DNA of 64,000 nucleotides from Periweissella beninensis. GTDB taxonomy: Bacteria; Bacillota; Bacilli; Lactobacillales; Lactobacillaceae. The stretch is from contig NZ_JAFBDN010000005.1 of the NCBI RefSeq assembly GCF_016908275.1, positions 41,001 to 105,000 on the forward strand. The letters are read 5' to 3'. A model generated the notes under the pieces. That model did no database searches. It was not told where the DNA came from and worked only from the letters and a program-made list of their open reading frames with translations. Positions 45,817 to 52,979 of this stretch are shown here, piece by piece. Numbering within the stretch: the stretch's first letter is position 1; every line of letters begins with the position of its first letter. A program made the translations under genes and the position numbers.

Positions 45817-46662
45817 CTATTTTGAAACACGTGTTTTTTCGATGGCATTACGAATATTATCAACCACAACTTGTGTTTTTGAACCTAATTGAAAGCCAAC
45901 TGCTGTAAATAGTGAATCCATAATTGTTAGTTGAGCAATTAGGGAACTCATTGATTCAGCTCGAAAATTAACCTCCTCAGCTATTGAAACTAATGAAATA
46001 TCAGCTAATTTTGCTAAGGGTGACTGAGCAAAGGATGTAATCGCAATTGTTTTGACATTATTTTCTTTTAATTTTTCGGCGATGGTTAAGGTATCATGGT
46101 TACGGCCAGAGTGGGAGATAACGATACCAACATCTTGTTTAGTCATACGGACTGCTTGCATTAACTGAATATCATAATCGGGATGTTGTTGAACATTAAT
46201 TGATGTTCTAAGTAGTTTATGATAGCCATTAAACGCAACCAATGATGACCCACCAATGCCAAATAAGCCGACTGTTTTAGCATTACAAATTAAATCTACG
46301 GCGGCAGTAAAGGTTGTTGTATCTAACATTTCTAGTGTTGTTGTAAGTGCATTAGTGGCACCACTAAAAACCTTTTGAATAATGTCTTTAGTGCTGTCAG
46401 TTTCGGCAATTTCACCAAAAAAAACGTTACTATCTTCATGTGATGCAAGTGCAACACTAAAGTCACGATATGAATCCCAACCAATATGCTTAACAAAGCG
46501 TGATACGGATGCACTAGAAACATTTGATGCCACAGCCAGTTCTTGAATCGTAAAATCATGCGCAATTGTTGGATTTGCAATAATTGTGTCGGCAATGCGT
46601 TTTTCAGTGTTGTTTAAATTATCGTAGTTACTTTTAATTGAACTAATTGCTGTTTGTGCCAT
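45817..46662 (-). CDS. RpiR/MurR-family regulator
   Basis: 281 residues: an N-terminal RpiR helix-turn-helix (FTIQELAVASNVSSASVSRFVKHIG, about residues 38-62) and a C-terminal SIS sugar-phosphate-binding domain (GLFGIGGSSLVAFNGYHKLLR near residues 133-153; IVISHSGRN near 177). It lies divergent from the 6-phosphogluconate dehydrogenase gene and is probably its regulator, sensing a pentose or hexose phosphate. AGAGG precedes the start. The intergenic region holds a gnd promoter and an imperfect palindrome, GTGAAAAA...TTTTTAC, at 46753-46777. Confidence 0.9.
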   Translation of the reverse strand: MAQTAISSIKSNYDNLNNTEKRIADTIIANPTIAHDFTIQELAVASNVSSASVSRFVKHIGWDSYRDFSVALASHEDSNVFFGEIAETDSTKDIIQKVFSGATNALTTTLEMLDTTTFTAAVDLICNAKTVGLFGIGGSSLVAFNGYHKLLRTSINVQQHPDYDIQLMQAVRMTKQDVGIVISHSGRNHDTLTIAEKLKENNVKTIAITSFAQSPLAKLADISLVSIAEEVNFRAESMSSLIAQLTIMDSLFTAVGFQLGSKTQVVVDNIRNAIEKTRVSK

Positions 46663-46752
46663 AAAAACCTCTTATTTGATTAGACCTAAAATTAATATAT
46701 TATCTCAATTATACTTTAAAAATAAGGAGATACTAGTTAAAAATATAAAAAA

Positions 46753-46777
46753 GTGAAAAAATATTACAAGTTTTTAC
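46753..46777. promoter_or_regulatory. Imperfect palindrome upstream of gnd, candidate RpiR operator
   Basis: GTGAAAAA-N10-TTTTTAC lies immediately before the gnd -35 box. Its role is inferred only from position between the two divergent genes. Confidence 0.3.
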
Positions 46778-46806
46778 TTGCATTTTGAAAATTTTTTTCT
46801 TAAAAT
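46778..46806 (+). promoter_or_regulatory. Promoter of gnd
   Basis: TTGCAT (46778-46783), 17-nt spacer, TAAAAT (46801-46806). Confidence 0.7.
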
Positions 46807-46842
46807 AAGAATATACAAAAAATATAAGAGGTATTTATCATT

Positions 46843-47751
46843 ATGAAATTTGCGATGATTGGTTTAGGTAAGATGGGTCTTAACTTGGTTAAGAATGCTG
46901 CAGATAATAAGCATGAAGTTGTTGCTTTTGATTTGAATGCAGATTTTGTTAAGGAAGCAGCTGATTACTCACAATTAGTAACACCAGCAACTGATTTAGA
47001 TGATATGCTAGCTAAGTTACCAAGTCCTAAGGTTGTTTGGGTAATGGTTCCAGCTGGGGCACCAACTAACTCAACCATTGATGCTTTGATTGAAAAAATG
47101 GATGAAGGTGATGTTATCATTGATGGTGGTAACTCAAATTACAAAGATAACTTAGAACAAAACATCCGTACAACTGCAGCTGGTATTAAGTTCTTTGATG
47201 CCGGTACATCAGGTGGTATGGAAGGTGCTCGTTCACATGGTAACTTTATGATTGGTGGCGATGATGCTGATGCCTTTAAGATTATTGAACCATTATTTGC
47301 CTCAATTTCAGAAAAAGATGGTTATCTCTACACTGGTAAGCTAGGTTCAGGTCACTACTTGAAAATGGTTCATAACGGAATTGAATATGGTCAAATGCAA
47401 GCGATTGCCGAAGGATTTGAAATTTTGGAAGCATCTGATTTTGATTATGACTATGAAGCTGTTGCCAAACTTTGGAACCATGGATCTGTTATTCGTGGTT
47501 GGTTGATGGAATTGATGGAAGATGCCTTTTCTAAAGATCCACGTCTTGATAAATTAGCTGGTCGGATGCAATCTTCTGGTGAAGGTAAGTGGACCATTGA
47601 AGAATCATTAGATCTTCAAGTACCAGCACCAGTAATTGCCTTATCATTAATGATGCGTTACCGTTCATTACAAGACGATACCTTTACAGGTAAAGTTGTT
47701 GCTGCCTTACGTAATGAATTCGGTGGTCATGCTGTCGAATCAAAAGATTAA
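46843..47751 (+). CDS. gnd: 6-phosphogluconate dehydrogenase, decarboxylating (short, NAD-preferring type)
   Basis: 302 residues, the short GntZ/YqeC class rather than the 470-residue Gnd. It has the Rossmann motif MIGLGKMGLNLV (residues 4-15), the substrate-binding DAGTSGGMEGARSHG (near 124-138), and the catalytic Lys in KMVHNGIEYGQMQ (near 170-182). It converts 6-phosphogluconate to ribulose-5-phosphate, CO2 and NAD(P)H, a key step of the phosphoketolase pathway in heterofermenters. The short class is usually NAD-linked. AAGAGG about 11 nt before ATG 46843 supports the start. Confidence 0.94.
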   Translation: MKFAMIGLGKMGLNLVKNAADNKHEVVAFDLNADFVKEAADYSQLVTPATDLDDMLAKLPSPKVVWVMVPAGAPTNSTIDALIEKMDEGDVIIDGGNSNYKDNLEQNIRTTAAGIKFFDAGTSGGMEGARSHGNFMIGGDDADAFKIIEPLFASISEKDGYLYTGKLGSGHYLKMVHNGIEYGQMQAIAEGFEILEASDFDYDYEAVAKLWNHGSVIRGWLMELMEDAFSKDPRLDKLAGRMQSSGEGKWTIEESLDLQVPAPVIALSLMMRYRSLQDDTFTGKVVAALRNEFGGHAVESKD

Positions 47752-47761
47752 TTGATTAATG

Positions 47762-47812
47762 AAAAATCTAACTAAAACTCTAAGTTAATAGAATTTTAGT
47801 TAGATTTTTTTG
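47762..47812 (+). terminator. Terminator after gnd
   Basis: AAAAATCTAACTAAAACTCTA pairs with TAGAATTTTAGTTAGATTTTT, ending in T7. Confidence 0.9.
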
Positions 47813-47902
47813 CATAATTAAATTTAATAAAGGTGGATTACTGTGACTTGTTACTAATATGGTTAGTGACATTTTAAAATAGTTATAAGTATTAAACAAC
47901 AC

Positions 47903-48040
47903 AAAAAAACCACCGCGCAAGAGGGGGAGCGACGGTGGTAGCCCTAGGATTAAACTAGGTGATGGCCAACCAATATTGGGGGGAGGTTGGTCATCAAATT
48001 CATTACCTTGGGGGAAGTTAATGAATTGTTCAACTTGTGA
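47903..48040 (-). ncRNA. Candidate small RNA with C-rich hairpin loops
   Basis: Read on the minus strand, four hairpins follow each other almost without gaps: 48027-47997 (AATTCATTA stem, loop with CCCCC), 47996-47960 (TGATGACCAACC stem, loop with CCCCCC), a 5-bp CCTAG stem (about 47959-47943), and 47939-47909 (ACCACCG stem, loop TCCCCCTCTT) followed by T7, a good intrinsic terminator. A GATAAT -10 box lies at 48051-48046. The length would be about 137 nt. No ribosome site with a plausible ORF is present. Several Gram-positive small RNAs (for example RsaE, LhrC) use UCCC loops to block Shine-Dalgarno sequences, and this fits that design. I know of no family it belongs to. Stems are clear; expression and function are inferred. 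Confidence 0.65.
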
Positions 48041-48045
48041 ACTCA

Positions 48046-48051
48046 ATTATC
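48046..48051 (-). promoter_or_regulatory. -10 box of the candidate small RNA
   Basis: GATAAT on the minus strand, without a -35 box at the standard distance; four direct repeats end 13 nt upstream instead, as in activator-dependent promoters. Confidence 0.5.
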
Positions 48052-48064
48052 TTATCTTTATTTT

Positions 48065-48103
48065 GTGAAGAAATCGTGAATTTTATATGAAAAAATCATG
48101 AAA
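48065..48103 (-). promoter_or_regulatory. Four 11-bp-spaced hexamers, likely OmpR/PhoB-type regulator binding array
   Basis: On the minus strand: TTTCAT-N5-TTTCAT-N5-ATTCAC-N5-CTTCAC, each exactly 11 bp from the next, ending 13 nt before the -10 box. Spacing, hexamer size and position resemble Pho boxes and other OmpR-family response-regulator sites. Confidence 0.6.
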
Positions 48104-48191
48104 TGCTATAAAAAAGTGAAAAAAGTTGTAATTATGGAGTTTTATTAAAAAAATTTAATTAAGAAAACTGTTACATTTAGGATAACCAATA

Positions 48192-48238
48192 TAAAAAACA
48201 CATTTATTGAACAAAATTACAATAAATGTTTTTTTTTA
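48192..48238. terminator. Terminator after the CNNM/CBS gene
   Basis: ACATTTATTG / CAATAAATGT stem with a 10-nt loop. The minus strand continues GTTTTTTAT and the plus strand T9, so it can act in both directions. Confidence 0.8.
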
Positions 48239-48241
48239 TAT

Positions 48242-49594
48242 TTAATTATTTTCAGGTTCTTGGGACGTTGTAAGAGGTCTAATTGTAACTTCAAAATTAT
48301 TAATTAACGCATCAGTGTAGTCTAAAATTTTAAAGTCGAATTGGCTGATACTGATAATATCACCAACGCGGATATTCTTATGTTCATCAATCATAAAACC
48401 GGAAATAGTAACCATATCTGATTTTTTAAATTCAGGAATATTAACTTGGAAATATCTTTCAAAATCATACATAGTCATTTTGCCGGGAACTTTAAATTGA
48501 TTATTACCTAATTTTTCAATCGCGTCCTCAGCAACATCATCAATTTCATCACGTACTGTGCCAAAGAGTTCTTCATAAATATCTTTATCGGTAATAATCC
48601 CTGCTGTACCACCATATTCATCAGCAACAGCAACAATTGGCTTACGTTTAGCAATCATTTTTTTAAGAACATCTTGAATTTCCATATTTTCAGTAACTGT
48701 GACGATACTACGTAGCAATTTGGAAATCAAAATTGAATCATCAACTTGGCTTTGCCGAACCAAATCATATGAATAGACATAACCAAGAATTTTATCTTTA
48801 TCATTATTAGCAACGACAGGAAAACGTGAGTATTGTTCTTTAATATACGTAGCTAATGCCTCTTTGACCGTGGTGGTAATGTCTAATACTTCTAACTGGG
48901 TACGATCAATCATAATGTCTTCGGCGACCTTGTCATTCATAGCAAAAGCACGCTGCATAAAAACAAAATCTTCTTCAGCTAGTTGACCACCATGAACGGC
49001 ATTACGGGAAAGATTTAAAATTTCAGCTTCAGAAAAGGTTTCATCGGTTTCTGAAGCTGGTTTTAAACCAAAAAGCTTAACTGCCCTATTAGCTGAAACA
49101 TTTAAAAACCAGACAAATGGATAAAAAATAACATGGAAAAAGTGTAAAGGACCAGTAACGAACATGAGGACCTTCATAGGCATATCAATTGCCACATTTT
49201 TGGGTACTAGTTCCGTAAATACGACCTCAACGTATGTTAGTAAAACCATCGCTAATAATGATGCGATTGCTTGGGTTGAACCATTTTGCGGCAGATGCGC
49301 AATAAGCCCAACGTTTAAGAGTAAGTGTGAGATTGTTTCCTCACCTAACCATCCTAAAATTAGTCCAGCTAGGGTAATTCCGACCTGTGTAGTTGAAAGA
49401 TATTCATTTAAGTTTTCCACCATATGAATAGCTCGAGCAATTTTTTTAGATGGACGTTCGCGTTTTTCTTGCGCGTCTTTTAGAGAACTTGGTCGGATTT
49501 TAACCAAAGCAAATTCACTAGCAACAAATAGAGTTGCTAATAATAAAATAAAAACAATAACGACTAAATTAATTATGATACGACTGTCACTCAC
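48242..49594 (-). CDS. CNNM/CorC-type transporter-associated protein with CBS pair (hemolysin family label)
   Basis: 450 residues. An N-terminal CNNM membrane domain has four hydrophobic segments (about 5-28, 60-83, 95-125, 130-155). A CBS-domain pair follows (about 205-330: MIDRTQLEVLDITTTVKE, IVAVADEYGGTAGIIT), then a C-terminal CorC_HlyC domain. Such proteins are linked to Mg2+ export or resistance and cyclic-di-AMP or ATP sensing; the old name hemolysin is not functional evidence. It begins at GTG 49594, with GAGG 15 nt upstream, rather distant. The gene is followed by a bidirectional terminator and then the candidate small RNA. Confidence 0.9.
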   Translation of the reverse strand: MSDSRIIINLVVIVFILLLATLFVASEFALVKIRPSSLKDAQEKRERPSKKIARAIHMVENLNEYLSTTQVGITLAGLILGWLGEETISHLLLNVGLIAHLPQNGSTQAIASLLAMVLLTYVEVVFTELVPKNVAIDMPMKVLMFVTGPLHFFHVIFYPFVWFLNVSANRAVKLFGLKPASETDETFSEAEILNLSRNAVHGGQLAEEDFVFMQRAFAMNDKVAEDIMIDRTQLEVLDITTTVKEALATYIKEQYSRFPVVANNDKDKILGYVYSYDLVRQSQVDDSILISKLLRSIVTVTENMEIQDVLKKMIAKRKPIVAVADEYGGTAGIITDKDIYEELFGTVRDEIDDVAEDAIEKLGNNQFKVPGKMTMYDFERYFQVNIPEFKKSDMVTISGFMIDEHKNIRVGDIISISQFDFKILDYTDALINNFEVTIRPLTTSQEPENN

Positions 49595-49716
49595 AGGATA
49601 AATTTCCTCATTTCTAGGTAGTTTAATTAATGCTTATTATAACGTATTTTTAAATGAAATCTCGTTAAAAGTATTAAAAAAGCAATTTAAGGAGTGGATG
49701 CTAACAAAGTGCGTAA

Positions 49717-49791
49717 TAAAAAAGCGTGACTAGTATTATTACGCTGAAGGAATAACCGGAAATTATTCGATAAGGTAATAATACTAGTCAC
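49717..49791 (-). terminator. Long 17-bp inverted repeat, terminator of the ade region
   Basis: GTGACTAGTATTATTAC (49726-49742) and its exact complement (49775-49791) enclose a 32-nt loop with an inner GAATAA/TTATTC hairpin. On the minus strand it is followed by GCTTTTTT. The position after the dehydrogenase pseudogene fits a terminator; the length and perfection are unusual. Confidence 0.75.
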
Positions 49792-49809
49792 AAAAGGGTT
49801 AGCACAATA

Positions 49810-50625
49810 TTAGGCACGGTCCCACCAAAGCTTAATTAAGGCTTGAGTACCCTCATTGCCGAGATTGTGATCATCAACTAATTTTGTATACAACTGTTCG
49901 GCTAATTCGGTGCCAGGCAATGATAAGCCCATTTTTTGCGTTTCATTGAGGACAATTCGTAAATCTTTTAAGAGATGTTTAGCATAAAAGCCAGGTGCAA
50001 AATCATTTGCTAAGATGCGAGGGGCATAGTTTGTTAAACTCCAGTTGGCGGCACTACCACTACCAACAGTTTGTAAGATCTTTGGTATATCCAGCTTAGC
50101 GGCGTGGGCATAAACTAACATTTCGCTCAGACCAACCATTGTGGCGGCAATCATAATTTGATTAGCCATTTTGGCATGCTGACCATTACCATTGGTACCA
50201 AAATAATTAATTTTTTGGCCAATAATCTTTAAAATCGGCAATGCAGCTTGGAAAGCTTGTTCATGCCCACCAACCATGATTGTCAAGGTACCATCTCTAG
50301 CACCAATATCACCACCAGAAACTGGTGCATCAAGGGCTAGCACATTTAAGCGAGTTGCTTGGTTAGCAATTTTTTGCGCTAATGAGGGTGTTGAGGTTGT
50401 CAAATCAATGAGTAATTGATTAGGAGCGATATGCGCTAAAATACCATCTTGGTCAAAATACAATTGTTCAACATCTTGTGGATAGCCAACCATAGTCATG
50501 ATGATATCTGATCTTTTAGTGATGTCACTAGGAGTATTTAACCAATTAGCACCAGCGGTAATAGCATTAATGGCATGCTCTTTGGTTCGATTATAGACGT
50601 TAACCTGATATCCAGCTTTTAGTAG
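49810..50625 (-). pseudogene. 3-hydroxyisobutyrate dehydrogenase-like gene, 5'-truncated
   Basis: Homology to beta-hydroxyacid dehydrogenases runs from LLKAGYQVNVYNRTKEHA (codons from 50625 downward) through DLTTSTPS, DAPVSGGDIGARDGTL and the catalytic Lys region GNGQHAKMANQ to the normal C-terminus. The first 20 or so residues, which would carry the GxGxxG NAD-binding loop, are missing: two stop codons (TAG, TAA) stand directly before the leftover. The only in-frame ATG, at 50499, would give 229 residues without a complete Rossmann fold. It lies behind adenine deaminase with about 60 nt between. Either a deletion removed the 5' end and its promoter, or an assembly error did. Confidence 0.8.
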
Positions 50626-50687
50626 TTACTAAACTGAATTTTATTATTTTAAATAACTGTAGTTTACCACTTTATTAAGTTGTTTGA

Positions 50688-52373
50688 TTAAATAATAGTT
50701 GATGATGATGCATTAATATCAATAAAACTAAATTTAGTAAAATCAAAAAGTCCTTGGTCAGTAATTTTTAAAGTTGGAATAACAGGTAATGCTAAAAATG
50801 ATAATGTTAAGAATGGATCATAACTAACCGCACTGATTTTTTTAAAACTATTGAGTAAGTTTTGATAATCAGCGTTAACAGTCAGATAATCTTGATCTGA
50901 CATTAGCCCAGCAATTGATAGTGGTAAAATTGTCACATGATAATCAGCAGAAACCACAGCTAAACCACCATTGGTTTTAGCAATTGCTTCAATCGCTAAT
51001 TTAATAGCTTGGTCATCCATACCTGCAGCGATTAAATTATGTGAATCATGGCTAATACTACTAGCAATTGCACCACCGGTAAGACCTAAACCTTTAACAA
51101 TACCAAGTCCCATTGTACCTAAATTTTTATGGCGCTCAACGACAACAATTTTGGCTAAATCATGCTTGGTACTTGGTAAAAATACATGATTAGCTGATGG
51201 AACAGGCAAAACTAAGTGTTCCGTATCAATATGCCCCGGCTTGATGCCAATCACATGCGCATATTCGCCAGATAAGGTTAATTTTAAATCACCTAAAGTA
51301 TAATTCATACATGGGTAGTTCCATGCTTTGCTTTTAGTATCAGTATGTTTAGTGAAATGCCCATTCTTCATGACATTTAAAACATGCACAGTTTCAAGAT
51401 TATCAATAATTAACAAGTCAGCAATGAAGCCTGGGGCAATGGCCCCTAAGTCATTAATTAAGTGAGATTGTGCTGCATTTAAAGAAGCCATTGTATAGGC
51501 CATAGCAGGTTTGAGACCAAGTTTGATCGCCTTAGCGATATTAAAGTCAACTCCGCCTTCAGCTAGGATATCACTGACTGTTTTATCATCAGTTGCAAAG
51601 GCAAATCGCGTATAATTGTGGGCATTGACGGCAGGTAAAAGATGTTGTAAGTCCCGTTCAACCGTTCCTTCACGTAAGTAAACATAAAAGCCAGCTCGAA
51701 TTCGTGCTAAGGCTTCTTGGGCATTTCTTGATTCATGATCAGTTGCAATTCCATAGTACCGATAGATATCTAACTGTGAATTTAAAAGGCCGGCAGTATG
51801 GCCATCAACTTGCTTATTAGCTTGTAGAGCATCATTAATTTTAGTAAGCATATCCGGATTAGCACTTTCAACAGCTGGAAAGTCCATTACCTCAGCTAAA
51901 CCACCAACTTGTTGATATTGATAATAGGGTTTGAGATCAGAAGCGGTCAAAGTAGCACCGGCATGTTCAAAGCTGACTGCGGGAACAGATGATGGTAACA
52001 TATATTGGATTGTAATCGGACTATCATTACCAGCTGCTAACATATAGTCGAGGCCAATGGTTCCTTTTACGTTAGCGATTTCATGTGGGTCAGCAAAAAC
52101 AGTTGTGATACCACGTGTTAAAGCCAGTTTGCCAAATTCAACTGGATTGAGGAGCGAACTCTCAATATGCATATGGGCATCAATGATTCCTGGGACAACA
52201 TAATTATTTTTAGCATCAAAAATCTGGTGAGCTAATAGGGTGGGTTGTGATCCTAATGCATATATTTTATTATCTTTTATCCAAATAGTTGTTGTTTCAA
52301 AAGTTAAGTTAAAAACATCGAGAACCTGTGCGTTAATAATTTGTATATCAACGTTGGTAATGGTTGTACTCAT
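50688..52373 (-). CDS. ade: Adenine deaminase
   Basis: 561 residues of the amidohydrolase family. Metal ligands are seen in GIIDAHMHIESSL (near residues 57-69) and FADPHEIANVKG (near 93-104), with the catalytic FATDDK (near 258-263) and the typical C-terminal ADYHVTILPLSIAGLMS. It converts adenine to hypoxanthine for purine salvage. GGAGG about 9 nt before ATG 52373 fixes the start. It has its own promoter with a palindrome in the spacer. A cytosine deaminase gene 6 kb away suggests active base salvage. Confidence 0.94.
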   Translation of the reverse strand: MSTTITNVDIQIINAQVLDVFNLTFETTTIWIKDNKIYALGSQPTLLAHQIFDAKNNYVVPGIIDAHMHIESSLLNPVEFGKLALTRGITTVFADPHEIANVKGTIGLDYMLAAGNDSPITIQYMLPSSVPAVSFEHAGATLTASDLKPYYQYQQVGGLAEVMDFPAVESANPDMLTKINDALQANKQVDGHTAGLLNSQLDIYRYYGIATDHESRNAQEALARIRAGFYVYLREGTVERDLQHLLPAVNAHNYTRFAFATDDKTVSDILAEGGVDFNIAKAIKLGLKPAMAYTMASLNAAQSHLINDLGAIAPGFIADLLIIDNLETVHVLNVMKNGHFTKHTDTKSKAWNYPCMNYTLGDLKLTLSGEYAHVIGIKPGHIDTEHLVLPVPSANHVFLPSTKHDLAKIVVVERHKNLGTMGLGIVKGLGLTGGAIASSISHDSHNLIAAGMDDQAIKLAIEAIAKTNGGLAVVSADYHVTILPLSIAGLMSDQDYLTVNADYQNLLNSFKKISAVSYDPFLTLSFLALPVIPTLKITDQGLFDFTKFSFIDINASSSTII

Positions 52374-52411
52374 GGGAAGCCTCCGCTAGCTAAAATAATA
52401 TTTAGTTAGAG

Positions 52412-52440
52412 ATTATAGCTAATCTTAGCTGATAAAACAA
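52412..52440 (-). promoter_or_regulatory. Promoter of ade with palindrome in the spacer
   Basis: On the minus strand TTGTTT (52440-52435), 17-nt spacer, TATAAT (52417-52412). AGCTAA-N2-TTAGCT (52417-52430) fills most of the spacer, where a repressor could block polymerase. Confidence 0.6.
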
Positions 52441-52449
52441 TATAATACG

Positions 52450-52884
52450 TTATAAAAACTTACACATAGTTATATGCTGGATACCAGCATATAAAAAAAT
52501 GGAACCTTGAGCAATAAAACCAAGTTTTTGATAAAAATCTTTTGCTTGTAATTGGGCTCCTAAAGTTAAATAAGTAATACCTAATGTAGAAGCATTGCTT
52601 TCAATGTTATGCATTAGCATGCTAGCGACACCTTGATGACGAAAAGACTTTAGTGTAGCCACACGTTGTAGATGCCAACCATTGTCATTGGTTCGATGAA
52701 TGCGAGCAGTAGCGATTGGTTGTTTGTTAAGATAGACGACAAAATGTGTTGCAACGTCATCTAAATTATCAAGTTCTAGGCTGATATCAATATTTTGCTC
52801 AGCTACAAACACGCTTTTTCGAATGGCTAAAGCATCTGCTTTAATTTGTTCAAAATTATTTTGAAGACTATTTTTTATTTCCAT
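52450..52884 (-). CDS. GNAT-family N-acetyltransferase
   Basis: 144 residues. ADALAIRKSVFVAEQNI at the N-terminus and the acetyl-CoA loop VATLKSFRHQGVASMLM (near residues 72-88, RxxGxA) mark the GNAT fold of the YitI/ElaA-like group. The substrate is unknown. AAGGA 10 nt before ATG 52884 suits this start better than the upstream ATGs (52902, 52893). It is divergent from ltaS. Confidence 0.85.
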   Translation of the reverse strand: MEIKNSLQNNFEQIKADALAIRKSVFVAEQNIDISLELDNLDDVATHFVVYLNKQPIATARIHRTNDNGWHLQRVATLKSFRHQGVASMLMHNIESNASTLGITYLTLGAQLQAKDFYQKLGFIAQGSIFLYAGIQHITMCKFL

Positions 52885-52979
52885 ATTGTGCATCCTTAAC
52901 ATTGATTTAAAAAATATTTTACCAGTTTAATGGTAAAATTGATAAGATATTAAATTTTAAAATGAGGTTTATAAAAAAT

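Noticed and set aside
45822..45837. GAAACACGTGTTTT at the end of the rpiR gene
   Set aside because: The arms are in the wrong order for parS (GTTTCACGTGAAAC) and it encodes the KTRVSK C-terminus.
47780..48046. 88-codon minus-strand ORF across the candidate small RNA
   Set aside because: No Shine-Dalgarno, proline-rich odd composition, and it runs through the hairpins, the RNA terminator and the gnd terminator.
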